The notes beneath the pieces are model-generated. The model was not told where the DNA came from, made no database searches, and saw only the letters and a list, made by a program, of their open reading frames with translations. Made by a program: the position numbers and the translations under genes. From CAWCAL01 sp963695075 (GTDB taxonomy: Bacteria; Actinomycetota; Acidimicrobiia; Acidimicrobiales; CAWCAL01), in the NCBI GenBank assembly GCA_963695075.1, contig CAVOFR010000007.1, forward strand, positions 930,001 to 994,000: a stretch of DNA of 64,000 nucleotides, given 5' to 3'. Within the stretch, counting starts at the first letter, position 1. Every line of letters begins with the position of its first letter. This document shows positions 24,675-33,023 of this stretch, in pieces.

Positions 24675-24681
24675 CGCGCCG

Positions 24682-24691
24682 ACCCTACACT
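24682..24691. promoter_or_regulatory. Overlapping divergent -10 elements (second case)
   Basis: Leftwards, TAGGGT (24687-24682) stands 7 nt before ATG 24674. Rightwards, TACACT (24686-24691) stands 10 nt before GTG 24702. The two hexamers share the TA at 24686-24687. Confidence 0.5.
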
Positions 24692-24701
24692 CGCCCGCGT
24701 C

Positions 24702-25397
24702 GTGAACTCCTGGGCCGATTCCCACATCGCCGCGGCGAGCGGTGCACTGGCCCGGATCGCCGACCCCGAGCGTGCCGTCGCCATGGCCGCATACATGAAG
24801 GACCGCTTCCCGTTCTTCGGGGTACCGGCCGGTCCGAGGCGGGCCGCGGTGAGGGACGCGACCCGGGATCTCGGTCCACCTCCCGATGGCGATGCGGTGG
24901 TCGAGCTCGCCCTCGCGTGCTGGCGGGCCGAGCAGCGTGAGCTCCAGTACGTGGGGGCCGACGAGCTTCGACGCCGGGTCGGTCTCCTCGAGATCCACCA
25001 TCTCGACGACGTGGAGCAGCTGATCGTGACCAAGAGCTGGTGGGACACCGTCGATCTGCTGGCCGATCGGGTCGTCGGCCCGATGGTGCGGGCTCATCCC
25101 GAGCTCGTCGACGTGATGGCCTCGTGGGTCGACGACACCGACCTCTGGCGGCGGCGGACCGCGATCCTCCATCAGCTGGGCTTCAAGGAGGCCACCGACG
25201 CCGAGCGACTGTTCTCGTTCTGCCTGAAGCGGGGCGGCGAGAGCGAGTTCTTCATCCGCAAGGCGATCGGGTGGGCGCTGCGGTCGTACGCCACGACCGA
25301 TCCCGAGGCGGTCTGGGCGTTCGTCGATCGACACGCCGCTGAGTTGGCACCGCTGTCGGTCCGCGAGGCGACGAAGCACCGACCGGGAACCGGCTGA
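24702..25397 (+). CDS. AlkD-like DNA alkylation repair protein
   Basis: A 231-residue all-helical HEAT-repeat DNA glycosylase of the AlkD family (usual length about 230). Conserved pieces are RRAAVRDATRDL, ELQYVGADEL, the active-site segment TKSWWDTVDLLADR (Trp and Asp used for catalysis in Bacillus cereus AlkD), WRRRTAILHQLGFKE and EFFIRKAIGWALRSYATTDP. It removes N3- and N7-alkylated bases without base flipping in characterised members. GTG 24702 is the only start close to the first helix. It is followed 22 bp later by a META-domain lipoprotein. Confidence 0.9.
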   Translation: MNSWADSHIAAASGALARIADPERAVAMAAYMKDRFPFFGVPAGPRRAAVRDATRDLGPPPDGDAVVELALACWRAEQRELQYVGADELRRRVGLLEIHHLDDVEQLIVTKSWWDTVDLLADRVVGPMVRAHPELVDVMASWVDDTDLWRRRTAILHQLGFKEATDAERLFSFCLKRGGESEFFIRKAIGWALRSYATTDPEAVWAFVDRHAAELAPLSVREATKHRPGTG

Positions 25398-25419
25398 GCG
25401 CGATGATCGTCCCATCGGT

Positions 25420-26265
25420 ATGAATCGCTCTCTGGTCCTTGCCATCACGCTCGTCCTCGCCCTCCTCGCGGCCGCGTGTGGCGACGACGACGATGCGACC
25501 GCGGTCGACGATTCGACCGATACCGACGGCGGGTCCGATCCGTTCGGGTCCGGGATCGACGGGGGCTGGACCCTCGTGACACTCGTCGAGGGCGGGGACA
25601 TGGTCGTTCCGATGCCGGACGACGCGACCATCGACCTCGACGTCAACGGAAGCGAGCTGGGTGGCACGGCGGCCTGCAACTCGTTCGGTGGGACGATCCT
25701 GGTCCTCGACGATGGATCCGTCACCGTGAGCGAGCTCTTCTCGACCGAGATGGCCTGCGATCCTCCCGAGCTGATGGAGTTGGAAGCCCGCTACCTGGCC
25801 GCCCTGGGTGCCGCGACGTCCTGGGCGCTGCAGGATGGCCAGCTCACGCTGACCGGGCCGTCGGCGAAGCTCGTGTACGAGTCGACGCCAGTGCCGGACG
25901 CCGTCGAGCTGACCGAGACGGTATGGCAGCTCGACACGTTCTACGACGGGTCCGGGCCGGACGGATCGGCCACGAACCAGATGGGTATGGAGGACGTCCT
26001 CCTCACCGTCTTCGACGACGCGGCACGGGTCGAGAGCCCGTGCGGTGTCATCGGCGGTTCGGCCGAGTACGAGCCCGGCGGGTCCGGTACGTTCGCCTTG
26101 GCCCTCGAACCCGACGAGATCGATGACGACTGCCCCGCCGAGGACCGGGACCTCGCCCGCGACGTCCTGGATCGGCTGGATCGGGTGACCGCGTACGAGA
26201 TCGAGGAGTCCCGACTCACCCTGTCGGCGGTCGACGGCCCGGTGGTCGGCTTCGTCGCCTCGTAG
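25420..26265 (+). CDS. META-domain lipoprotein
   Basis: A 281-residue exported lipoprotein. The signal peptide MNRSLVLAITLVLALLAA runs to a lipobox ending AAAC, followed by an Asp-rich linker. A META/HslJ domain is seen at about 45-150, with GGWTLVTLVEGG, GGTAACNSFGG and a METLEARYL-like helix. A second, weaker related domain at about 165-275 begins TVWQLDTFYDG. HslJ/META proteins are envelope-stress or heat-shock-associated and of uncertain biochemistry. The start ATG 25420 places the signal peptide at residue 1. It ends 68 bp before PhoD, with no clear shared promoter. Confidence 0.83.
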   Translation: MNRSLVLAITLVLALLAAACGDDDDATAVDDSTDTDGGSDPFGSGIDGGWTLVTLVEGGDMVVPMPDDATIDLDVNGSELGGTAACNSFGGTILVLDDGSVTVSELFSTEMACDPPELMELEARYLAALGAATSWALQDGQLTLTGPSAKLVYESTPVPDAVELTETVWQLDTFYDGSGPDGSATNQMGMEDVLLTVFDDAARVESPCGVIGGSAEYEPGGSGTFALALEPDEIDDDCPAEDRDLARDVLDRLDRVTAYEIEESRLTLSAVDGPVVGFVAS

Positions 26266-26283
26266 CTGTTCGATCTAGCCTGA

Positions 26284-26305
26284 ATCCACCCTGCGTTCAC
26301 CACAC
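26284..26305 (+). promoter_or_regulatory. Possible PHO box before phoD
   Basis: Two adjacent 11-base units, ATCCACCCTGC (26284-26294) and GTTCACCACAC (26295-26305), resemble the Streptomyces PhoP direct-repeat unit GTTCACC-n4. The second has all seven key bases and the first has five. It lies 28 nt before the phosphatase start. Confidence 0.35.
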
Positions 26306-26333
26306 AGGACGGGGGAGAGACCGGAGGGGGCTC

Positions 26334-27935
26334 GTGGTGCCGGATCGAATCACTCGCCGCACGCTCATCATCGGCACGGTCGGCCTGGCTGCCGCGGCGT
26401 GCGCGTCCGACGACACCGAGACGACCGTGTCGGACGCGACCACCAGCGTCCCGGCCGGGTCCCCGTCGACCACCCTGGCCGCGATCGAACTGTCCAGCTC
26501 TCCGTTCACCCTGGGGGTCGCATCCGGTGAGCCGCTCCCGACCGCGGTGGTGCTGTGGACCCGACTCGCGCCGGAACCGGCCGAGGATGACGGCGGCATG
26601 CCCACGGCCGATCCGGTCGCGGTGCGGTGGGAGGTGGCGACCGACGAGGAGTTCGCGAGCCCGGTGGCCGAGGGCACGGCGACGGCAGAAGCCCGACACG
26701 TCCACAGCGTCCACGTCGACGTCACCGACCTCGAGCCCGCCACGAGCTACTACTACCGGTTCTCGGTGGGTGACTTCACCAGCCCGGTGGGGCGCACCAG
26801 GACCCTCCCCGTGGGCGACGCCGCCCAGTACCGCTTCGCATTGACGACGTGTATGGACTTCCAGTGGGGCGAGTACGCGGCCTGGCGGTCGATCGCCGAA
26901 CAGGGCGACCTCGACGCCGTCGTCTTCACCGGCGACTACATCTACGAGAACCCGCCCGGGGATCTGTCCCCCGAGCAGCACGGCAGCCGCGTCTATCGCT
27001 CCCCGGCCCCCGAGACGATCGAGCACTTCCGCCAGCGCTACGCCCAGACCAAGGCCGACCCTTCGCTCCAGGCCGCTCATCAGGCACTGCCCTGGTTCGT
27101 CATGTGGGACGACCACGAGATCACCGACAACTACTGGGCCGACGGGCCGGGCCTGCTCGACCTGGCCGGCACCGACTTCGCCGCCCGCCGGACCGCGGCC
27201 TACCAGGCCTGGTGGGAGCACCAGCCGGTGCGGTTCGATCCGCCGGCCGAGGGTCGGCTCGACGTCCACCGGGCCGTCCGGGTCGGCGATCTGGCCCAGC
27301 TCCTGCTCATCGACACCCGCCAACACGCCGACGTCCCGCCCTGTCGCGACACCTCGACCTTCGACGCTGGCGTGGGATGCGATGAACGGCTCGATCCCGA
27401 GCGCAGCATCCTCGGCGCGGAACAGGAGGCGTGGCTGGTCGACGCCATCGGTGCCGCTCCGGCGGCCTGGAACGTACTGGTCAGCACCGGGATGTTCGCC
27501 GGCCTGGACATCAGCGAGGACGGGGACGAACCGGCCTACTACCTCGAGATGTGGGACGGCTACCCGGCTGCTCGCCAGCGGGTGGCCGATGCCCTGCGCG
27601 CCGCCGACGCGGCCCCCGTCGTCCTGAGCGGGGACTACCACGCCTCGTTCGTGATGGACGTCGGCCCGGGCTTCGGCGACGAGCCGCTGTGTGCGGAGTT
27701 CATGACCCCGGCGATCTCCTCGGTGCCGTTCAGCGAGGACCACACGGCCGGCAATCCGCACGTGCGGTACTTCGACGCACCCAATGGCTACATGGTCTGC
27801 ACCCTGACCGCCGACGAGTGTCGGGCCGACTACCTCAGCGTCGACGACGTCTGGGATCCCGACTCCGCGGTCACCCCTGCGGCCTCATACCGGGCCGGAA
27901 TCGGCGAACCGAAGGCCGAGCCGGTCGAGGCATAG
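26334..27935 (+). CDS. phoD: Tat-exported alkaline phosphatase D
   Basis: A 533-residue PhoD-type phosphodiesterase/alkaline phosphatase. The N-terminus carries the twin-arginine sequence ITRRTLIIGTVGL and a lipobox-like AAAC, so it is exported folded and perhaps lipid-anchored. Residues about 55-160 form the fibronectin-like PhoD_N domain (LGVASGEPLPTAVVLWTRL). The metallophosphatase domain follows with VVFTGDYIYE, WDDHEITDNYW, LLIDTRQHAD and VVLSGDYHAS, which carry the iron/calcium ligands. GTG 26334 or 26337 is the start, with GGAGGGGG 3-6 nt upstream. The enzyme releases phosphate from esters outside the cell. A PHO-box-like repeat upstream would fit control by phosphate starvation. Confidence 0.9.
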   Translation: MVPDRITRRTLIIGTVGLAAAACASDDTETTVSDATTSVPAGSPSTTLAAIELSSSPFTLGVASGEPLPTAVVLWTRLAPEPAEDDGGMPTADPVAVRWEVATDEEFASPVAEGTATAEARHVHSVHVDVTDLEPATSYYYRFSVGDFTSPVGRTRTLPVGDAAQYRFALTTCMDFQWGEYAAWRSIAEQGDLDAVVFTGDYIYENPPGDLSPEQHGSRVYRSPAPETIEHFRQRYAQTKADPSLQAAHQALPWFVMWDDHEITDNYWADGPGLLDLAGTDFAARRTAAYQAWWEHQPVRFDPPAEGRLDVHRAVRVGDLAQLLLIDTRQHADVPPCRDTSTFDAGVGCDERLDPERSILGAEQEAWLVDAIGAAPAAWNVLVSTGMFAGLDISEDGDEPAYYLEMWDGYPAARQRVADALRAADAAPVVLSGDYHASFVMDVGPGFGDEPLCAEFMTPAISSVPFSEDHTAGNPHVRYFDAPNGYMVCTLTADECRADYLSVDDVWDPDSAVTPAASYRAGIGEPKAEPVEA

Positions 27936-28022
27936 TCTTCAGCCCGTCGGAGAGTCGGTTGGCTGGTGACCGGTAGCATGCCGGCCGACACGAAGGGGTG
28001 CAGCGACCCCGAGGGAGACGGC

Positions 28023-28802
28023 GTGGCGACCATCCAGGACCTGTTCGACGTCGGCGGCAAGGTGGCCGTGGTCACGGGAGGCTCGCGGGGGATCGGTGAG
28101 ATGATCGCCGAGACCCTCGTCGAGAACGGCGTGCGGGTCTACATCACGGCGCGGAAGGCCGAGGCGTGTGACGCGACGGCGGCGCGGCTCTCGGCCAAGG
28201 GCGAGTGCATCTCGATTCCCGCCGACATGAGCGACCGTGACGAGGTTCAGCGCTTCGCGTCGGTCATCGCCGAGCGAGAGGGGTCGTTGGACATCCTGGT
28301 CAACAACGCAGGCGCCACCTGGGGCGCTCCGATCGACGAGTTCCCCGAGGCCGGCTTCGACAAGGTGATGGACATCAACGTGAAGGCGCCCTTCCTCCTC
28401 ACCCAGGCGCTCCTTCCTCAGCTCCGCGCCGCTGGCGACGAGGTCGATCCGGCCCGGGTCATCATGATCGGGTCGATCGACGGCATCGCGGTGTCGATCA
28501 CCGACAACTTCCCGTACGGCGCCTCGAAGGCCGGGATCCACATGCTCGCCCGTCACCTGTCGTCCAAGCTGGTGCGCGAGCACATCACGGTCAACGCCAT
28601 CGCCCCGGGGCCGTTCGCGTCGAAGATGATGGCGTTCATCACCGACGATCCGGCCACTCGGGCCGCTCTGGAGAGCGGTGTCCCCCGAGGTCGCATCGGG
28701 TCCCCCGAGGACATCGGAGGCACGGTGATCTTTCTCTCCAGCCGGGCCGGCGCATACGTGACTGGCACCGTGATCCCGGTCGACGGAGGCCTCAGCACCT
28801 GA
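28023..28802 (+). CDS. Short-chain dehydrogenase (RhlG/FabG-like)
   Basis: A 259-residue classical SDR. The cofactor loop is VTGGSRGIG, the NNAG motif is present, and the catalytic residues are Ser in IGSIDGIAV and Tyr/Lys in YGASKAGIH; the C-terminus ends VTGTVIPVDGG. The extended loop after the catalytic Ser resembles RhlG-type 3-oxoacyl reductases. GTG 28023 has GAGGGAG 5 nt upstream and is preferred to GTG 27966. The substrate is unknown; beta-ketoacyl reduction is the family default. It stands alone between phoD and the convergent iron-exporter operon. Confidence 0.87.
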   Translation: MATIQDLFDVGGKVAVVTGGSRGIGEMIAETLVENGVRVYITARKAEACDATAARLSAKGECISIPADMSDRDEVQRFASVIAEREGSLDILVNNAGATWGAPIDEFPEAGFDKVMDINVKAPFLLTQALLPQLRAAGDEVDPARVIMIGSIDGIAVSITDNFPYGASKAGIHMLARHLSSKLVREHITVNAIAPGPFASKMMAFITDDPATRAALESGVPRGRIGSPEDIGGTVIFLSSRAGAYVTGTVIPVDGGLST

Positions 28803-28819
28803 ACTCGCCCGGTGTAGCC

Positions 28820-28832
28820 GTCGGAAACCGAC
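28820..28832. terminator. Hairpin between SDR and fetB genes
   Basis: GTCGG-AAA-CCGAC, 18 nt after the SDR stop and 48 nt from the convergent fetB stop. The same 15-base string CCGTCGGAAACCGAC occurs inverted at 51789-51803. Confidence 0.45.
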
Positions 28833-28879
28833 CGTGAGGGACCAGATTATGGCGGGTTGGGAGGGTCACGCCATGGCGA

Positions 28880-29659
28880 TCAGATTTCGGGAGGGTTGGC
28901 CCGGAGGCGATGGTCGCTGGTGAACGCTCGCCGACCGAGTCCCATCGCCATGACCGTCGTCGTCGTGGCCACCGAGCCGAGCACGAGGTACATGACCGCA
29001 ACCTGGACCTTGACCGCCTCGGCCGGGTCGGTGCCCGCCAGGATCAATCCCACCATGGCGCCGGGCAGGAACACGATGCCCACGGCCTTGGTCGTCTCGA
29101 TCTGGGGGATCAGCGCCGTGCGGAGGGCTGATCTCAGATGCGGAGCGAACGCCTCGGTGCCGGACAGGCCCAGAGCGAGACGACCCTCGATCAGGTCGCG
29201 GTGGTCGACGATCTCGTCGTGCACCCGGCGGGCCACCAGCGCGGTCGCCGCCAGCGAGTTGCCCACGATCATCCCGCCCAGGGGGACGACGGTGCGTCCG
29301 GTGACGGGGAAGACGCCGAACCCGAACAGCACGCCGAACGTGACGATCAGCGCCGCGGTGAAGGCCATGAGGGCGAGCGCGGTGACCCCCGGGACACCGA
29401 GGGCTCGTCGCCCCACGGTCCATGCCGCGAACGCCACCATCACCACGATCCACAGCCAGGACAAGGCGATCGGATCATCGTCGTTCACCACGAGTCCGAG
29501 CGCTACGCCGACCAGGAGGAGCTGGACCAGCGCCCGGGTCGCAGCCCAGACGACGCTGCGTTCGATGCCGAGCCGCCGCCACAGCGACAGCGCGACCGCG
29601 ACGCCGATCAGGATTCCCGACGCAGCCAGTCCCAGGGCGGAGATGTCGGTGGTGGTCAT
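28880..29659 (-). CDS. fetB: FetB/YbbM-type ABC transporter permease
   Basis: A 259-residue integral membrane protein of the UPF0014/FetB family with about seven hydrophobic segments. Typical features are RALVQLLLVGVALG near segment 2 and the strongly conserved block MIVGNSLAATALVARR, then TTKAVGIVFLPGAMVGLILAG. With the ATPase FetA, E. coli FetB exports iron and protects against oxidative stress; plant and other relatives (ALS3/STAR) move other substrates. ATG 29659 has GGAGGAGG upstream and lies 13 bp after the ATPase stop, forming a two-gene operon. Confidence 0.88.
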   Translation of the reverse strand: MTTTDISALGLAASGILIGVAVALSLWRRLGIERSVVWAATRALVQLLLVGVALGLVVNDDDPIALSWLWIVVMVAFAAWTVGRRALGVPGVTALALMAFTAALIVTFGVLFGFGVFPVTGRTVVPLGGMIVGNSLAATALVARRVHDEIVDHRDLIEGRLALGLSGTEAFAPHLRSALRTALIPQIETTKAVGIVFLPGAMVGLILAGTDPAEAVKVQVAVMYLVLGSVATTTTVMAMGLGRRAFTSDHRLRANPPEI

Positions 29660-29672
29660 CGCCTCCTCCCCG

Positions 29673-30314
29673 TCACCCTTCCCCGACCCGACCCTCGCGC
29701 ACGGTGAACACGCGGTCGGCCAGTCGTTCCACCTGGGCCGCGTCATGGCTCACCCAGAGGATCGTGACGCCGTCATCGGCGAGGCTGCGGGTCAGCGCCT
29801 CCAACGCGAGTCTCGGCCCCTCGTCCAGACCGGCCGTCGGTTCGTCGGCCAGGAGCACGTCGGGATCGGTGAGGAGCGCTCGGGCGAAACACATGCGTTG
29901 GGCTTCGCCGCCCGAGAGCGACCCGGCCTCCTGGTCGAGATGGCTCGGGTCGAGCTCGACGCGTTCCAGCGCTGCGGCGGCGGCCGGTCGATCCAGTGCC
30001 GGATCGGCCACGCGCAAGTTGTCGAGCACCGTCCCCGGGAACAGCGGCGGCCGCTGGAACACCATCCCGACCCGCCGGCGGAGCTCGCGTGGGTCGAGCT
30101 GCTCGAGGGCCGTGCCTCGATAGAGGATCGTGCCCGACCCCGGTGAGTCGAGTCGATTGAGGAGGCGGAGGAGACTCGTCTTGCCCGATCCGGACGGCCC
30201 GACGATCGCGGTGACCCCGGCCGCCGGGATCACGACGGTCGCTCCGTCGAGGATTCGACGATCCGGTGCGTCGACCACGACATTCCGAACGTCGAACGCG
30301 GCCGCCGCAGTCAT
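29673..30314 (-). CDS. fetA: FetA-type ABC transporter ATPase
   Basis: A 213-residue ABC ATPase. Walker A is VGPSGSGKTS, the Q-loop is MVFQRPPLFPG, the signature SLSGGEAQRM, Walker B VLLADEPTAGLD and the switch His in WVSHDAAQ. It pairs with the FetB-like permease 13 bp downstream. ATG 30314 is preceded on its strand by TAGACT and 8 nt, so it is probably leaderless; the in-frame start at 30359 would run into the divergent gene. Iron export is inferred from the partner. Confidence 0.88.
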   Translation of the reverse strand: MTAAAAFDVRNVVVDAPDRRILDGATVVIPAAGVTAIVGPSGSGKTSLLRLLNRLDSPGSGTILYRGTALEQLDPRELRRRVGMVFQRPPLFPGTVLDNLRVADPALDRPAAAAALERVELDPSHLDQEAGSLSGGEAQRMCFARALLTDPDVLLADEPTAGLDEGPRLALEALTRSLADDGVTILWVSHDAAQVERLADRVFTVREGRVGEG

Positions 30315-30322
30315 GCGGGGGC

Positions 30323-30354
30323 AGTCTATGGGGTGGGGTGTGGGCAGGTAGGCT
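30323..30354. promoter_or_regulatory. Divergent leaderless -10 elements, fetA and glycosyltransferase
   Basis: Leftwards TAGACT (30328-30323) lies 8 nt before ATG 30314. Rightwards TAGGCT (30349-30354) lies exactly 7 nt before ATG 30362. Both match the TAnnnT leaderless pattern. Confidence 0.55.
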
Positions 30355-30361
30355 CCCACCG

Positions 30362-31627
30362 ATGGCCCTCCGTGTCGACCGTTTCGCCGTCGCGGTCGCG
30401 GGTCTCACGATCCTGGCCCTGGCCATCCGGATCGTCGTCACGCTGAAGACCTACCAGGATCTCGACCTGGGCTTCAGCGACAACACCTTCTATCACCGGC
30501 AGGCCAACCTCCTCGCCGATGGGCGGGGATTCATCGATCCCTTCCGGTTGCGCAACGGCCTGGTCGCCCCGACAGCGGCCCACCCGCCGGTGTACTCGCT
30601 CTACCTGGCGTTCTGGTCGTTCCTCGGCTTCGACGGGATTCTCGATCATCGGATCGCGTCGACCATTCCCAGCGCCCTGGTCGTGCCCGTCGTGGCGGTG
30701 ACGGCCCGCTGGATGGCCGGCCGGCCCGCCGGCATTGCCGCCGCGGCCCTGGCCGCGCTGCATCCGGCCCTGTGGATCAACGACGGCCTCATCCTGTCCG
30801 AGTCGGTGTACGTGCTCGCCATCGCGGTCGTGCTGCTGGCGGCACAGGCCATGTACCACGAGCCGACACCCTGGACGGCTGCACTGCTCGCCGCGGCGAT
30901 CGCCGTCGCCGCCCTGACACGAGCCGAGGCCGTGCTGCTCTTCTTCCTGCTGGTCGTACCCCTCGTCCTCATGGCCAGGTCCATCTCCCCCAAGCGAAGA
31001 CTCGCCCTCATCGGGGTGGCAGCGGTCGTCGGGGGCCTGATCATGGCGCCCTGGGTCATCCGCAACCTTCGTACCTTCACCGAGCCGACCGTCATCTCGG
31101 TCGGCTCCGGCTACGTCATGGAGTTGGCCAACTGCGATACGACCTACGGCGGCGCCCTCCTCGGTTACTGGAGCTTCGACTGCGAGACTGCAGACCCACC
31201 CCCCGGAGACGAGTCGGCCATCGGATCGTTCAAACAGTCGCAGGCGCTCGACTACATCCGTGACAACCTGACCGATCAGCCCCGCGTGGTGGCCGCGCGC
31301 GTGGGGCGTACCTTCGGGCTGTACCGACCTGGTCAGACCATCCGGCTCGACACCTTCTTCGAACGCCACGATCGAGACCATCTCTGGGCCGGCATGTGGT
31401 TTCACTGGCTCCTGCTGCCGCTCGCCGCGGTCGGCGTCTGGTCGCTCTGGGATAGCGGGCAGAGCGCGGCGGGAATCCTGGCGGTGACCGGAACCGCCCT
31501 GTTCGCCAGCGCGGTCAGTTTCGGCGTCTTCCGGTACCGGGTCGGCTTCGACGTGGCGGCCGTGCTTGCCGCCGGGATCGGCATCGGGTGGTTCTGGGAT
31601 CGGTGGCGGGTGGGCACCAATGGCTAG
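30362..31627 (+). CDS. Membrane glycosyltransferase (ArnT/PMT-like), first of pair
   Basis: A 421-residue multi-pass protein with about ten hydrophobic segments and an extracytoplasmic loop rich in acidic residues. The N-terminal loop after segment 1 has FYHRQANLLADGRGF, the region where GT39/GT83 enzymes carry catalytic acids. AALTRAEAVLLF and HPPVYSLY are typical of this lipid-linked-sugar-dependent class. Family members transfer sugars from polyprenyl phosphate donors to lipids, proteins or cell-wall glycans outside the membrane. The stop lies 8 bp inside the next gene, a paralogue, so the two probably work together or on related acceptors. ATG 30362 is leaderless (TAGGCT plus 7 nt). Confidence 0.82.
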   Translation: MALRVDRFAVAVAGLTILALAIRIVVTLKTYQDLDLGFSDNTFYHRQANLLADGRGFIDPFRLRNGLVAPTAAHPPVYSLYLAFWSFLGFDGILDHRIASTIPSALVVPVVAVTARWMAGRPAGIAAAALAALHPALWINDGLILSESVYVLAIAVVLLAAQAMYHEPTPWTAALLAAAIAVAALTRAEAVLLFFLLVVPLVLMARSISPKRRLALIGVAAVVGGLIMAPWVIRNLRTFTEPTVISVGSGYVMELANCDTTYGGALLGYWSFDCETADPPPGDESAIGSFKQSQALDYIRDNLTDQPRVVAARVGRTFGLYRPGQTIRLDTFFERHDRDHLWAGMWFHWLLLPLAAVGVWSLWDSGQSAAGILAVTGTALFASAVSFGVFRYRVGFDVAAVLAAGIGIGWFWDRWRVGTNG

Positions 31628-33023
31628 CACCGGCACCGCGGAAACCAGCGCGCCCGAGTCCGATGGCACGGGGTCGCCGTGGTGGCGGGACCGTTTCACC
31701 CTGGCCGTCGCGGCCTCGTTCGCGTTGGGACTGGGCATCCGGCTCTTCTACATCCTCGAGCGCCGCCCGACCTGCACCGACGACGTCGTCGATGGTGGCT
31801 GCTTCCGCATCTGGGGCGATGCCCTCTACAGCCACTGGCAGGGTCTGCTGCTCGCCGATGGCGAGTGGTTCGTCAACGGATTCGAGTACGCCCAGTACGG
31901 AACGACCAACCCCAGTGCCGGCGATCCCCCTTTCTATTCGAGCTTCCTGGGGATCCTCTCTTTCCTCGGCCTTCGTGGAGGCACCTCCCATCGCGTCGCG
32001 TCAGCGGTCGTCGGATGCGTGGCCATCGTGCTCGTTGCGTTGATCGCTCGCCGGCTCGGCGGGCCGCTCGCCGGCATCGTCGCCGCCGTCCTGGCCGCCA
32101 TCCACCCGTTGTTGTGGATCAACGACATCATGCTGATGTCGGAGGCGCTCTACGCCCCGCTGGTGCTCCTGACCGTGATCGCCGCCTACAGGTTCATCGA
32201 CGATTCCACGACGGGTCGAGCCGCGTTGCTCGGTCTGAGCATCTCGATCGCCGCACTCACCCGCGCCGAGGCAGCGTTCCTCTTCGGGTTCATGGTGATC
32301 CCGTTGATGCTGTGGGTGGTCCAGGCCGGGTGGCGTCGCCGACTCACCCTGCTGGCCGTCTGTTGGGCGGTTGGTCTCGCAACGCTGGCCCCCTGGCTCG
32401 GCTACAACATGGTCCGCTTCGAGGAGCCGGCGCTCATGACCTCGGCCACCGGCGCGGTGCTGATGGCGGGCAGCTGCGACACCGCATGGGAGGGGAGTTC
32501 GCTCGGCTACTGGGCGCTGTGCTTCGACCAGCGTGAGCTCTGGGACGAATTCGAGGAGGAGTTCCCCGGAGCGACCCAGCTACCTCCCGATCGGGTCGTC
32601 TATGACGAATCGGTGATCGATGCATGGAATCGCGAGAAGGCGGTCGAGTACATCGGCGACAATCTCGACCGCTTCCCCGTCGTGGTGGCGGCTCGCATGG
32701 GCCGGGCTCTCGAGGTCTTCCGGGTCCGGCACACGCTTCGACTCAACTGGGTGATAGAGGGGCGCGGGAAGCTGCCGTCGACGGTGGGTCTCTTCCTCTA
32801 CTACGCCCTGCTACCTCTGACCGTGGTGGGCCTCGTCTCGATGCGCAAGCGCCGGATCCCTCTCACGCCGCTCCTGTCGTTGTGGGGAGCGGTCCTCCTG
32901 GCCGTGGCCACCACCTTCGGAGTCACGCGGTACCGCCTCCCGATCGATCTGGCCATGATCGTCTGCAGCGGCGTCGGCGTCGCGGCCCTCGTCGCTCGCA
33001 TCTGGCCGCGAACCCCCGACTAG
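31620..33023 (+). CDS. Membrane glycosyltransferase (ArnT/PMT-like), second of pair
   Basis: A 467-residue paralogue of the preceding gene. Shared blocks are AAxHPxLWINDxxLMSEALY, ALTRAEAAFLF, APWLGYNMVRF, SLGYWALCFDQ and the C-terminal TFGVTRYRLPIDLAM. About ten membrane segments and a long periplasm-side loop after segment 1 carry FRIWGDALYSHWQGLLLADGE. The donor is presumably a polyprenyl-phosphate sugar. ATG 31620 overlaps the upstream gene by 8 bases. The last 213 bp are antisense to the 3' end of the GGDEF-EAL gene read from the other strand, an unusually long convergent overlap. Confidence 0.82.
   Translation: MASTGTAETSAPESDGTGSPWWRDRFTLAVAASFALGLGIRLFYILERRPTCTDDVVDGGCFRIWGDALYSHWQGLLLADGEWFVNGFEYAQYGTTNPSAGDPPFYSSFLGILSFLGLRGGTSHRVASAVVGCVAIVLVALIARRLGGPLAGIVAAVLAAIHPLLWINDIMLMSEALYAPLVLLTVIAAYRFIDDSTTGRAALLGLSISIAALTRAEAAFLFGFMVIPLMLWVVQAGWRRRLTLLAVCWAVGLATLAPWLGYNMVRFEEPALMTSATGAVLMAGSCDTAWEGSSLGYWALCFDQRELWDEFEEEFPGATQLPPDRVVYDESVIDAWNREKAVEYIGDNLDRFPVVVAARMGRALEVFRVRHTLRLNWVIEGRGKLPSTVGLFLYYALLPLTVVGLVSMRKRRIPLTPLLSLWGAVLLAVATTFGVTRYRLPIDLAMIVCSGVGVAALVARIWPRTPD

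Noticed and set aside
23670..24701. A long plus-strand extension ahead of the AlkD-like gene
   Set aside because: It is antisense to the aldo/keto reductase and has no family features; the AlkD domain begins at GTG 24702.
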